Positions 33,217 through 42,267 of a stretch of 42,267 bases of DNA are shown here, in pieces. A program made the translations under genes and the position numbers. The stretch's first letter is position 1. Each line of letters opens with the position of its first letter. A model generated the notes under the pieces. The model did no database searches, was not told where the DNA came from, and saw nothing but the letters and a program-made list of their open reading frames with translations. The stretch covers positions 1 through 42,267 of the forward strand of contig PMCF01000237.1 in the NCBI GenBank assembly GCA_003154115.1, given 5' to 3'. The stretch comes from Anaerolineae bacterium. GTDB taxonomy: Bacteria > Chloroflexota > Anaerolineae > Fen-1058.

Positions 33217-33450
33217 GTCCACCCCCTTTCGGCGAGGTTTGTGGTCGGCAATGGGGGCGGGCGACCTGGCTTGTTAGTCTTATAGTCTTGTAGTCGTCTA
33301 GTCCCGTAGTTTTTCGACTACTTGACTATAAGACTATTCGACTACCTGACTAACTTACAGTTGCGCGACAGCACCGGACTTGCACCGGCTTCGCCATTAA
33401 CGTCCTGACCATCCGGGGTTACAGGACACCCACACTGCTATTCAGTCGTG
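33217..33450 (-). promoter_or_regulatory. Cobalamin (AdoCbl) riboswitch with an 82-base repeat insert
   Basis: Reading the minus strand, the conserved core is present: GAAGCCGGTGCAAGTCCGGT, then GCGCAACTGT, and the B12 box as AAGCCAGGTCGCCCGCC (33272-33256). Between the core and the B12 box the peripheral arm is replaced by a TAGTC-word hairpin (33273-33354). A consensus promoter lies directly upstream and a terminator downstream. It should shut btuFCD when adenosylcobalamin is abundant. Confidence 0.9.
33273..33354. repeat. TAGTC-word hairpin inside the riboswitch
   Basis: The 82 bases begin GTTAGTC and end GACTAAC; both halves consist of TAGTC/GACTA words and can pair into one long imperfect stem around TTTTTCG. 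The same word family occurs at 8848-8938. Confidence 0.8.
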
Positions 33451-33455
33451 GGCGG

Positions 33456-33484
33456 ACTATACCGCAGGGCAAGAGGGCTGTCAA
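33456..33484 (-). promoter_or_regulatory. Consensus promoter of the cobalamin operon
   Basis: On the minus strand TTGACA (33484-33479) and TATAGT (33461-33456) are 17 bases apart. Transcription would begin near 33449, just before the riboswitch. Confidence 0.82.
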
Positions 33485-33539
33485 GCCGAAGATTGCACCC
33501 TCTTACACATTTCTAATACCGGGCTATGGTGAATTAAGG

Positions 33540-33545
33540 TATAAT
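33540..33545 (+). promoter_or_regulatory. -10 element of ftsH
   Basis: A perfect TATAAT lies 50 bases before the ftsH start. No good -35 hexamer is seen at the normal distance. The promoter is back to back with that of the cobalamin operon. Confidence 0.5.
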
Positions 33546-33594
33546 CTTCAACGACGAGATAGAAAGTAGTGTATGGTTGCGCGGGAGGTTTATT

Positions 33595-35529
33595 GTGAAT
33601 ACAGCACGTCCAAGAAACAATCTGGTTTACCTGTTGATCATCGTCGCGATTGGCGCCATTATCTTCACGGCGCTGCGTAGTAGCGCCACGCAAAGCCCAG
33701 ATGTGCCCCTGAGTCAAGTGGCAGCTTTGATCAATGCGGGTAAGGCCAAAGAAGTCAGCGTGTCCGGCGATGATGTGACCGTGGACACCGGCAGCGAAGT
33801 TGTCACTTCGCGCAAAGATCCCAGTACGGATCTGGCGTCACAGTTGAAAGACCTCGGCGTGGATGCCGTTAAACTGCAAGCGGTAAAGTATGTGGTCGAT
33901 CGACCGCCGGAGTGGGGCACACTGCTCAGCACGTTGAGTTTCCTGCTCCCGGGCCTGATCGTCGTTGGCTTGATCTACTTCATGTTCCGGCAAGCGCAGG
34001 GCACCAATAACCAGGCGATGTCATTTGGCAAGAGCCGTGCGCGCATGTTCACCGGCGAGCATCCGACGGTAACGTTTGAAGATGTGGCCGGCGCGGAAGA
34101 GGCCAAACACGATCTGCAAGAAGTGGTGGAGTTCCTGAAAGAGCCGGAGAAATTCGTCTCACTAGGAGCGCGCATTCCTAAGGGCGTGCTGTTGGTCGGC
34201 AGTCCGGGCACGGGTAAGACCTTGTTGGCCAAGGCCGTTTCCGGCGAAGCGGGTGTGCCCTTCTTCAGCATCAGCGGTTCCGAATTTGTGGAAATGTTCG
34301 TCGGCGTGGGCGCGTCCCGCGTGCGTGACCTGTTCGATCAAGCGAAGCGCCACAGCCCGTGCATCGTCTTCGTCGACGAAATCGATGCCGTGGGTCGCCA
34401 TCGTGGCGCCGGGCTGGGCGGTTCGCACGATGAGCGCGAGCAAACGCTGAATCAGATTCTGGTCGAGATGGACGGCTTCGATACCGATACCAACGTGATC
34501 GTCGTAGCGGCCACCAACCGACCGGACATTCTTGACCCGGCGCTGCTGCGCCCCGGCCGTTTCGATCGGCGCGTGGTGCTCGATCGGCCTGATATGAAGG
34601 GCCGCGAAGAAATCTTTAAGGTGCATATCAAAGGCAAGCCGCTGTCTGAGGATGTGGACCTCAGTGTATTGGCCAAGTCGACGCCGGGCTTTGTGGGCGC
34701 CGACATCGAGAACATGGTGAATGAAGCGGCCATCGTCGCCGCGCGCCGCGACAAGAAGATCATCGCCATGACCGACTTTGAAGAGGCGATGGAACGCGTG
34801 ATGCTTGGCCCAGAGCGCAAGAGCCGCGTGATTCAGCCGAAGGAAAAGAAGATCACGGCCTATCACGAAGCCGGCCATGCCGTGGTCATGCGCGCGCTGC
34901 CGAACAGCGATCCGCTGCGCAAGGTCACGATCATCCCGCGCGGTTTTGCGGCGGGCTTGACGTGGTCTATGCCGGAAGATGACAACAGTCACATCACGCG
35001 CAGCAAGTTGAAGGACATGCTGGCCGGGATCCTGGGCGGCCGCGCGGCCGAAGAGACCGTGTTCAGCGACATCACGACCGGCGCCAGCAACGACCTAGAG
35101 AAGGTGACGGAGATTGCGCGCAGCATGGTGCAGCGCTGGGGCATGAGTGAGAAACTTGGCCCGCTGGTCTACGGCAAGAAGGAAGAGCTCGTCTTCCTGG
35201 GCAAAGAGTTGGGTGAGCAGCGCGACTATAGCGAGGCCGTGGCGCAGCAGATTGATGGTGAAGTGCAGCGCATCGTGACCGAGGCGCATGAGACCGCGCT
35301 GCGGGTTCTCACTGAGAATCGCGACCGGCTCGATCGGGTTGCCGCGGCGTTGATCGAAATTGAATCGCTCGATCAGGAAGATTTCGAGAAAGTGTGGAAC
35401 GGCGAAGAATTACCCAAACCCGACAAGCCCAACGGCACGCCGCCCGCGACACCGCGGCCCAGCAAGTCTGCCTCAGAAGCGCCGGCGCCGGCGAGCAACA
35501 AGCCGAATACGGCGCCGCTGCCTGCGTAA
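33595..35529 (+). CDS. ftsH: ATP-dependent zinc metalloprotease FtsH
   Basis: 644 residues. Helix 1 (about 7-27), a small extracytoplasmic domain, helix 2 (about 103-125), then the AAA+ module with Walker A GSPGTGKT at 202-209, Walker B IVFVDEID, the second region of homology ([14 protein letters not shown]), and the M41 protease with zinc motif H424-E425-AG-H428. The Pro/Ala-rich C-terminal tail is disordered. It degrades misfolded membrane proteins and some regulators. The GTG at 33595 has GGGAGG at proper spacing; a TTG six codons earlier overlaps that site and is rejected. Confidence 0.97.
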   Translation: MNTARPRNNLVYLLIIVAIGAIIFTALRSSATQSPDVPLSQVAALINAGKAKEVSVSGDDVTVDTGSEVVTSRKDPSTDLASQLKDLGVDAVKLQAVKYVVDRPPEWGTLLSTLSFLLPGLIVVGLIYFMFRQAQGTNNQAMSFGKSRARMFTGEHPTVTFEDVAGAEEAKHDLQEVVEFLKEPEKFVSLGARIPKGVLLVGSPGTGKTLLAKAVSGEAGVPFFSISGSEFVEMFVGVGASRVRDLFDQAKRHSPCIVFVDEIDAVGRHRGAGLGGSHDEREQTLNQILVEMDGFDTDTNVIVVAATNRPDILDPALLRPGRFDRRVVLDRPDMKGREEIFKVHIKGKPLSEDVDLSVLAKSTPGFVGADIENMVNEAAIVAARRDKKIIAMTDFEEAMERVMLGPERKSRVIQPKEKKITAYHEAGHAVVMRALPNSDPLRKVTIIPRGFAAGLTWSMPEDDNSHITRSKLKDMLAGILGGRAAEETVFSDITTGASNDLEKVTEIARSMVQRWGMSEKLGPLVYGKKEELVFLGKELGEQRDYSEAVAQQIDGEVQRIVTEAHETALRVLTENRDRLDRVAAALIEIESLDQEDFEKVWNGEELPKPDKPNGTPPATPRPSKSASEAPAPASNKPNTAPLPA

Positions 35530-35568
35530 CAAATTGCTGATGGTTGATTTCTGATTGCAGATTGAACC

Positions 35569-35604
35569 ACAAGGCGATCTGATATAGGTCGCCTTGTTTT
35601 GTTT
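35569..35604 (+). terminator. Terminator of ftsH
   Basis: CAAGGCGA pairs with TCGCCTTG around TCTGATATAGG, followed by TTTTGTTT. It lies 40 bases after the ftsH stop, downstream of a CTGATT word repeat (35533-35563). Confidence 0.75.
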
Positions 35605-35666
35605 GAGAAACGTGTTGTTGCATTCGCCACAACTTGCGATGCTTCAAATGTTGTGCAGATTGCCAA

Positions 35667-35695
35667 TTGACACGGCCCGGCGTCTATGATATAAA
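35667..35695 (+). promoter_or_regulatory. Promoter of metY
   Basis: A perfect TTGACA at 35667-35672 and TATAAA at 35690-35695 with 17-base spacing, directly ahead of the SAM riboswitch. Confidence 0.8.
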
Positions 35696-35722
35696 CTTAC
35701 CACAATTAAATATAGCAACACT

Positions 35723-35825
35723 CTTATCCAGAGAGGCGGAGGGACCGGCCCGATGATGCCTCGACAACCTGTCCAAGTGACAAGGTGCCAATTCCGGCAG
35801 TAGATTCTGGAAGATGAGAGAACGT
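35723..35825 (+). promoter_or_regulatory. SAM-I riboswitch
   Basis: The conserved elements appear in order: CTTATCCAGAGAGGCGGAGG, GACCGGCCCGATGATGCC, CGACAACC, AAGGTGCCAATTCC and the closing AAGATGAGAG. This is the S-box that binds S-adenosylmethionine and promotes termination before methionine genes. Confidence 0.95.
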
Positions 35826-35842
35826 GAGCAATCTGTCATGTG

Positions 35843-35869
35843 ACCTCTTCTTGCAGAAGAGGTTTTTTT
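35843..35869 (+). terminator. Expression-platform terminator of the SAM riboswitch
   Basis: ACCTCTTC and GAAGAGGT pair around TTGCA and are followed by a run of seven T. From 35870 to 36035 there is only a GC-rich hairpin (CACTGCACGCAGTG region) and the metY ribosome site. Confidence 0.88.
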
Positions 35870-35942
35870 GTTCCTCTTCACAAGCCTCCTCTGGATATTT
35901 TCTTAACTGACGCTCAAGGCGGACGATCGTCCACCGTTGTAG

Positions 35943-37322
<1,380 letters not shown>

Positions 37323-37329
37323 AAAGCGA

Positions 37330-37608
37330 TCCACGAATCTCCCGAATTAACACAAATCAAAGGAATTAGCGTGAATACTTAGGGCTTGCCAAGAAATAAG
37401 TCCGCACTTTCGACGCTCCCGCCGGATTGCAAATCCGGCGATGGGGGCTGGATGTAACCATCCAGCCTGGAGCAATCTGCGGAGTTGTTCTTTGACGGCT
37501 TCTTAGCCGTCGTCATGGCGACTGCGCTCACCTGCCCCGCGCCGTTGGCGGGGTCGCAATGACGGCGGTTTTGATTTGTGAAGATTCGTGTGAATTCGTG
37601 GATCGATT
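37330..37608. repeat. Repeat-filled spacer between metY and metX
   Basis: This ~290-base gap holds no gene. In order it contains CACGAATCTCCCGAATTAAC words, a CCGGATTGCAAATCCGG palindrome (37422-37439), a GCTGGATGTAACCATCCAGC palindrome (37450-37469), GACGGCTTCTTAGCCGTC (37493-37510), a GTCATGGCGA...TCGCAATGAC inverted unit (37513-37564) and GATTCGTGTGAATTCGTGG (37581-37599). Several of these words recur elsewhere in the window. Confidence 0.7.
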
Positions 37609-37620
37609 TTGGGCAGGTGC

Positions 37621-38802
37621 ATGAACAATTTAAGCTCGGTCGGGTTGATCACAACGCAATACTTCACCTTCGCGAAAGATCAGCCGCTGGCGTTGGAAAG
37701 CGGCGAAACGCTGGGGCCGATCACGCTGGCGTATGAAACGTACGGTCAGCTCAACGCCGATCACAGCAACGCGATTTTGATCTGCCATGCGTTGTCGGGC
37801 AACGCGCACGCGGCGGGTTTCAACGCGCCCGACGAGCAGGCCCCCGGCTGGTGGGACGATTGCATCGGGCCGGGCAAGGCATTTGATACGGATAAGTTCT
37901 TTGTGATCTGCTCCAATGTCATTGGCGGTTGCAAAGGATCGACCGGGCCGATGTCGATCAATCCGCAGACGGGCAAGCCGTTCGGGCTGAGTTTTCCGGT
38001 GGTGACCATCAGCGACATGGTGCGCGCGCAGACGCACTTGATCGATCACCTGGGTATCGCTAAGTTGCTGGCGGTAGCGGGCGGCAGCATGGGCGGCATG
38101 CAAGTGCTGGAATGGGCCGCGGCCTATCCCGATCGGGTGCGGGCCGCTCTGCCGATCGCGACGACGGCGCGCCACTCGCCGATGCTGATTGCCTTCGACG
38201 AAGTGGGCCGCCAATCGATCTACGCCGACCCCAACTGGAATCGCGGCGACTATTACGACGGGCCGCGCCCCAACGCCGGGCTTGCCGTGGCGCGCATGAT
38301 CGGGCACATCACGTATCTCAGTGAAGCGTCGATGCACGTGAAGTTCGGACGGCGCTTGCAGGAACGTGCGCGCTTTGGCTATGACTTCGAGACGGACTTC
38401 GCGGTGGAAGGTTATCTGCGCTACAAGGGCAATCGCTTCACGGAGCGTTTCGACGCGAACAGTTATCTGTACGTCACCAAAGCGATGGACTACTTCGATT
38501 TGAGCGATGAGCGGGGCAGCTTGATCGGGGCGTTTGCGAAAAGCACAGACTTGATCTATCTGGTGGTGTCGTTCACGTCCGATTGGCTGTACCCGCCCTA
38601 TCATTCCAAAGAACTGGTCAGCGCCTTGAGCGCGGTGGGCGCCGATGTGAGTTATCTCAACATCCAATCGACGTGGGGGCACGATGCCTTCTTGCTGGAA
38701 GTAGAGACGATGACGGCCTTGTTGTCGAGCTTTCTCGATCGGCTGGTGAAACGTTTTGAGGTGCGGCCGCCGAGCGGGGCACCGAGCGGAGGGACGCCAT
38801 GA
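37621..38802 (+). CDS. metX: Homoserine O-acetyltransferase
   Basis: 393 residues, full length. It acetylates homoserine with acetyl-CoA, feeding MetY. The alpha/beta-hydrolase nucleophile is S156 in [12 protein letters not shown]; the acid is expected in FTSDWLYPP and the catalytic His in [21 protein letters not shown] and [16 protein letters not shown] are family blocks. ATG 37621 is preferred over an upstream TTG. No strong ribosome site is seen. The stop overlaps the metW start by 4 bases (ATGA). Confidence 0.95.
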   Translation: MNNLSSVGLITTQYFTFAKDQPLALESGETLGPITLAYETYGQLNADHSNAILICHALSGNAHAAGFNAPDEQAPGWWDDCIGPGKAFDTDKFFVICSNVIGGCKGSTGPMSINPQTGKPFGLSFPVVTISDMVRAQTHLIDHLGIAKLLAVAGGSMGGMQVLEWAAAYPDRVRAALPIATTARHSPMLIAFDEVGRQSIYADPNWNRGDYYDGPRPNAGLAVARMIGHITYLSEASMHVKFGRRLQERARFGYDFETDFAVEGYLRYKGNRFTERFDANSYLYVTKAMDYFDLSDERGSLIGAFAKSTDLIYLVVSFTSDWLYPPYHSKELVSALSAVGADVSYLNIQSTWGHDAFLLEVETMTALLSSFLDRLVKRFEVRPPSGAPSGGTP

Positions 38803-39395
38803 GCGGCGCAGGTTTGCGCGCCGACCTCGATGTGATCGCCAATTTGATCGAGCCGGGGGAGAAGGTACTGGACTTGGGCTGCGGCGATGGATCGCTGCTG
38901 CGCTATTTGATCGACACGAAGCGCATCGTAGGGCGCGGTGTGGAAATTGCCGAAGCGAAGGTGCTGGCCTGTGTGCGCCATGGCGTGACGGTGCGGCAGG
39001 GAGACTTGCACGAAGAACTGCGCGATTATCTCGATGGATCATTCGATACGGTAATCTTGAGCTATACGCTTCCGTATCTCAACGATCCGGCGTTGATCGT
39101 GACGAATATGCTGCGCGTGGGACGGCGGGCGCTGGTGAGTTTTCCCAATTGGGGACATTGGCGCTGCCGCCTGACCCTGTTGCTGACGGGCCGCATGCCA
39201 CCCGCGCCGGGCGTTCCACAGGCGTGGGATGAACCACCGCGCGCGCGCGGGCTGACCATCGCCGATTTCACGACGTTCTGCGCGGCGCATCAGGTGCGCA
39301 TCGCCACCGCGACGTATCTGCAAGGGTCCCAACGAATTCCGGATCGGTTTGATACGAATCTGCGGGCCACGTGGGCGGTGTTTGAACTGCGATAA
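38799..39395 (+). CDS. metW: Methionine biosynthesis protein MetW
   Basis: 198 residues, class I methyltransferase-like fold. The SAM-binding motif [15 protein letters not shown] is at about 23-37, followed by GRGVEIAE. The C-terminal segments [20 protein letters not shown] and [22 protein letters not shown] are specific to MetW. In other bacteria MetW partners MetX to form an active acyltransferase. The ATGA overlap with metX agrees with a stoichiometric complex. Confidence 0.95.
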   Translation: MSGAGLRADLDVIANLIEPGEKVLDLGCGDGSLLRYLIDTKRIVGRGVEIAEAKVLACVRHGVTVRQGDLHEELRDYLDGSFDTVILSYTLPYLNDPALIVTNMLRVGRRALVSFPNWGHWRCRLTLLLTGRMPPAPGVPQAWDEPPRARGLTIADFTTFCAAHQVRIATATYLQGSQRIPDRFDTNLRATWAVFELR

Positions 39396-39432
39396 GTCTT
39401 CCACGAATTCACACGAAGAACCACGAATGAAA

Positions 39433-39463
39433 CGCGGCGATCCGCTTCACCTGGATCGCCGCG
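39433..39463 (+). terminator. Hairpin after metW
   Basis: CGCGGCGATCC and GGATCGCCGCG pair exactly around GCTTCACCT; only a weak T-rich tail (TGATGTTTTG) follows. It is preceded by CACGAATTCACACGAAG words at 39401-39427. Confidence 0.55.
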
Positions 39464-39535
39464 TGATGTTTTGCCTCCGAGGTCTCCTCACCCCAAAATC
39501 CGAGTCCCGCGCAACATGCTCTGCCGGCGCGGTGT

Positions 39536-39541
39536 TATACT
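39536..39541 (+). promoter_or_regulatory. -10 element ahead of the hydrolase-like gene
   Basis: TATACT preceded by GGTGT, 58 bases before the gene. The -35 region is poor (AACATG at 17-base spacing). Confidence 0.4.
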
Positions 39542-39599
39542 ATCTCTGTGCCTTCACGGCATGCGCCTCGTCAACCGCAGGAACAGATAGGAGATCGCC

Positions 39600-40625
39600 A
39601 TGTCCTCAATAGATTGTCACCCACCCGCTTCGAATAAATTGGTCAACAGTCTGGTGATTGCCACCGGCGTTGCGCTCGGTTTGCCGCTGGCGCTGGCCGG
39701 CGGCTGGCTGGCTTACAGCGCGTTCGCGATCGATCATCGGTGGCCGCTGTTTCCCGCGCTGGACGCCGAACTCAGTTCGCTGTCCAGCGAGAGCGCGGGC
39801 GCGCTCAATGTTTACGTGGATCGATCGGTCCACGGCCGGCCGCTGTTGTTAATCCACAGCGTGAATGCCGCGGCATCGGCTTATGAGATGCAGCCTCTCT
39901 TCGAGCACTACCGGGTTCAACGGCCGGTGTATGCGTTGGATCTGCCCGGCTATGGTTTTTCTGAACGAACCGATTTAGCCCGGACGCCCGAGGCGTATGC
40001 CGGGGCGATCGTGGACGTGATCGCCCAGCTGATCGGCGAGCCGGCCGATGTGATCGCGCTGTCGCTGGGCGGCGAGTTCGCCGCGCGAGCCGCGCTGCAG
40101 CGCCCCGACTTATTTCACTCGCTCACGCTGATCTCGCCTAGCGGCTTCAATGCCAGCGGGACCGATCGGGCCACGCAGCAGGCCGTGGAGCAGGATCGCA
40201 CTGAGTCAGCTTATCGGGCGCTGGCCAATCCGCTGTGGGGTCGGGCGCTGTTCGATCTGATCGCCACGCGGCGCAGTATCGAGTTTTTCCTGAAGCAAAG
40301 TTTCGTCGGGCCGGTGCCGCAGGCGTTGATCGATTACGCTTACGCCACGGCGCATCAGCCGGGCGCGCATTACACGCCGCTGCGCTTCATCAGCGGGCTG
40401 CTCTTTACGCGCAACGCGCGCCAGGAACTCTACGAGCGCTTGACGCTGCCGGTGCTGGTGGTGTACGATCGCGACGCGTTTGTGAATTTTGATGCGCTGC
40501 CGGACGTGGTCGCCGCGCATGCCAACTGGCAGACCGCCCGCCTTGAGCCGACGTTGGGCCTGCCGCAGTTCGAGGCGCTGCCGCAACTGGCCGATGCGCT
40601 GGATGACTTCTGGCGCGGTCTGTGA
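39600..40625 (+). CDS. Membrane-anchored alpha/beta-hydrolase-fold protein
   Basis: 341 residues. An N-terminal helix (about 17-43) may anchor it. The hydrolase fold starts at RPLLLIHSVNAAASAYEMQP; the nucleophile elbow is ALSLGGE with S155, Ala replacing the first Gly of GxSxG. A possible acid lies in VVYDRDAFVNFD. The C-terminal block where the catalytic His is expected reads LGLPQFEALPQLADAL, with no His. Either the triad is altered or the protein is not an enzyme. ATG 39600 follows TAGGAGA. Transcribed alone. Confidence 0.78.
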   Translation: MSSIDCHPPASNKLVNSLVIATGVALGLPLALAGGWLAYSAFAIDHRWPLFPALDAELSSLSSESAGALNVYVDRSVHGRPLLLIHSVNAAASAYEMQPLFEHYRVQRPVYALDLPGYGFSERTDLARTPEAYAGAIVDVIAQLIGEPADVIALSLGGEFAARAALQRPDLFHSLTLISPSGFNASGTDRATQQAVEQDRTESAYRALANPLWGRALFDLIATRRSIEFFLKQSFVGPVPQALIDYAYATAHQPGAHYTPLRFISGLLFTRNARQELYERLTLPVLVVYDRDAFVNFDALPDVVAAHANWQTARLEPTLGLPQFEALPQLADALDDFWRGL

Positions 40626-40732
40626 TCGACGCGGTTGATGCGTGCCCAATGAGGCAACATGACGGTGTGCTGTGAAGATCGCGGGAACCTTTTGGTGTTG
40701 GCGCACGTCATAGAGAGGGTGAAATTTTCAGC

Positions 40733-40738
40733 AGGAGG
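40733..40738 (+). promoter_or_regulatory. Ribosome site of the serpin gene
   Basis: AGGAGG lies 7 bases before ATG 40746 and rules out the in-frame start at 40659. The spacer 40626-40732 has no clear promoter. Confidence 0.75.
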
Positions 40739-40745
40739 ATGCTTT

Positions 40746-42026
40746 ATGCTTAAGCCTGTTTTGCGAAAGACAATCTTGGTAGGGGTGATATTTGCTCTAT
40801 GCGCCGGGTGCGGCAGCCCCGCCCTCAACCTAACGATCGCCCAATCCGGTCTGGCACGGAATACCAACCCTCAAACGCCCGCGGCGGATGTTCAGACGTT
40901 AACGGCCGGTAATCTGGCCTTTGCGTTGGATCTGTATAACGAACTGCGCAGCACAGACGGCAATCTTTTCTTTTCGCCGCACAGCATTTCAACGGCATTG
41001 GCTATGACCTACGCCGGGGCGCGCGGCGAGACGGCGGCCGAAATGGCGCGTGTGCTCCATTTCACTTTACCGGCCGAGCAACTCTTCCCAGCTTTCAATG
41101 CCCTGGACCTGGCTTTGCAGCCAGGTAAGCCGGGTGAAAAAGAGCAGCCCTTGGAGCTACACGGCGCTAATGCGTTGTGGGGCCAGCAGGGGTATACCTT
41201 TCGTCCGGAATTTCTGGATCTACTGGCGCAAAATTACGGGGCCGGGATACGGCTGGCGGATTTTAAGACGGCGGCTGAGGCCGCACGCCAGACCATCAAT
41301 CAATGGGTGAGCGAGCAAACCCAGAATCGCATTCAAGACTTGATTGCGTCAGGCCAGGTTGGTGCGTCTACACGCTTGGTGCTGGTGAATGCGATCTACT
41401 TCAAGGGCGGCTGGCTTTATCCATTTGATCCACAGTTTACACATGAGGCGCCTTTTACGCGCCTGGATGGCAGTCAGGTGAATGTTCCTTTGATGATCTG
41501 GCCGGAGACACAGGCAGTACGTTACGCTCAGGGAACGGGTTATCAAATGGTGGAGCTGCCCTACCAGGGCGGGAACGCGGTCATGACCATCCTGTTGCCG
41601 GACGCCGGCCAATTTGCCGCGTTCGAGGAAAAGTTGACGGCGGCGCAGCTGACGTCGTTGTTGACCAGCTTGAATTCGCAAGCGGTGAAAGTGTCCTTGC
41701 CGCGTTTCCGTCACGAGAGCGCGTTTGATCTGACCGGGGCTCTGGGAAAATTGGGCTTGTCTACGGCCCTGTCCACCAATGCCGATTTTTCGGGCATGAC
41801 CGGTCAGCGCGATCTGTTTATCGGCGCCGTGATCCATAAGGCGTTTGTCGAGGTGAATGAAAGCGGGACGGAAGCGGCGGCCGCCACCGCGGTGATCATG
41901 AAGACGACGAGCGCGCCTGTCCAACCGCTGGAAGTGAAAGTCGATCGGCCTTTCATCTACCTGATTCGCGATACTCAAACGGGCGCCGTGCTCTTTATGG
42001 GGCGAGTGCTGGACCCGACACCGTAA
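40746..42026 (+). CDS. Lipoprotein serpin (serine protease inhibitor)
   Basis: 426 residues. It has a lipoprotein signal (MLKPVLRKTILVGVIFALCAGC, Cys22) and a complete serpin fold from about 50. Family motifs include FFSPHSISTALAMTYAGARG, LVNAIYFKGGW and the C-terminal DRPFIYLIRD...GAVLFMGRVLDP. The hinge EVNESGTEAAAATAV with small residues is intact, so it should be inhibitory. Counting from E372 as P17 places P1 near T388 (sequence IMKTTSAPV), though the loop is about 3 residues longer than alpha-1-antitrypsin. Target proteases are unknown; surface anchoring suggests defence against external proteases or control of the cell's own. The remaining 42027-42267 shows no gene. Confidence 0.95.
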   Translation: MLKPVLRKTILVGVIFALCAGCGSPALNLTIAQSGLARNTNPQTPAADVQTLTAGNLAFALDLYNELRSTDGNLFFSPHSISTALAMTYAGARGETAAEMARVLHFTLPAEQLFPAFNALDLALQPGKPGEKEQPLELHGANALWGQQGYTFRPEFLDLLAQNYGAGIRLADFKTAAEAARQTINQWVSEQTQNRIQDLIASGQVGASTRLVLVNAIYFKGGWLYPFDPQFTHEAPFTRLDGSQVNVPLMIWPETQAVRYAQGTGYQMVELPYQGGNAVMTILLPDAGQFAAFEEKLTAAQLTSLLTSLNSQAVKVSLPRFRHESAFDLTGALGKLGLSTALSTNADFSGMTGQRDLFIGAVIHKAFVEVNESGTEAAAATAVIMKTTSAPVQPLEVKVDRPFIYLIRDTQTGAVLFMGRVLDPTP

Positions 42027-42267
42027 AGAGCAGAGAACCATTGATCAGTTCAGAGGAAACGCACCGCAAACAAACAGGCCGGATAAACTTGAGCGTGAAG
42101 ATTGATTGAGTGCCCTGCTACCTCTTAGAGCTTGTTTAAGAAATCGCGGCTGATAGGTGTCAGGTGGGCTGATGAAAAAAGGCTCAGATGCCCTCGCGTA
42201 ACTGATCCTATTTTTGGCATGGCTCACAATCAGTTTGACACTGTGCGATATGGTCTTGTGGGGTGAT

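Noticed and set aside
33273-33354. CRISPR-like array
   Set aside because: The words are 5-8 bases, degenerate and in both orientations with no spacers; no cas gene is present.
37630-39042. 470-codon minus-strand frame
   Set aside because: Antisense to metX and metW; GC-rich codon shadow.
42027-42267. Possible promoter (TTGACA near 42236) at the window end
   Set aside because: The -10 and the gene would lie outside or at the edge of the window; not enough sequence to call.

Overview
The window looks like a chromosome segment of a Chloroflexota bacterium, probably Anaerolineae or a neighbouring class; this is inferred from gene content and style, not from a marker gene. Supporting signs are Thr/Pro-rich 'PTPTP' linkers in exported proteins, DUF11-type repeats in a giant surface protein, a PilMN/B/C/T/D pilus system with no secretin in view (fits a cell without a classical outer membrane), an Rhs protein whose core is followed by membrane segments, and spacers packed with dispersed hairpin-forming repeats.

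Layout. (1) 1-3804: end of an Rhs gene with a C-terminal 3D domain (predicted peptidoglycan-cleaving fold), a small lipoprotein as possible partner, a second orphan and frameshifted Rhs tip, and a dead ISKra4-like insertion sequence with 27-bp perfect inverted ends inside that orphan. (2) 3900-6760: housekeeping genes: efp, a small SWIM zinc-finger protein behind a leader with a terminator hairpin and a possible 21-codon leader peptide, and zwf. A chemotaxis-receptor remnant follows zwf. (3) 6946-24173, minus strand: a 17-kb type IV pilus locus. In transcription order it holds pilin, a Wzy_C/TPR protein (possible pilin glycosyltransferase), a receiver/MinD-like protein, PilB, PilC, a small membrane protein, three minor pilin-like proteins, a 1339-residue beta-helix/DUF11 protein (candidate adhesin), a PilO-like fusion, PilM, PilN, prepilin peptidase and PilT. 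(4) 24544-29174: a CPBP intramembrane protease fused to a GNAT domain, a CDF zinc-type transporter and an MFS transporter bracketed by a 25-bp perfect inverted repeat. (5) 29248-33484, minus strand: cobalamin uptake operon btuF-btuC-btuD plus PduO-type adenosyltransferase, under a cobalamin riboswitch. (6) 33595-39395: ftsH, then a methionine block (SAM-I riboswitch, metY, metX, metW). (7) 39600-42026: an alpha/beta-hydrolase-like protein that appears to lack its catalytic His, and a lipoprotein serpin.

How they work together. The pilus block encodes almost a complete monoderm-type machine with candidate glycosylation, surface adhesion and control functions. The cobalamin operon couples uptake to adenosylation under one B12 switch. 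metY-metX-metW forms the O-acetylhomoserine route under SAM control.

The least ordinary signal is the invasion by at least eight families of short palindromic or word-like repeats. They sit in operon gaps, in a peripheral arm of the cobalamin riboswitch, and inside reading frames. The affected frames include the leaders of two minor pilins and the N-terminus of BtuC. The other strong leads are the Rhs-3D effector module, the SWIM-gene attenuator and the domain fusions in the pilus and CPBP genes.
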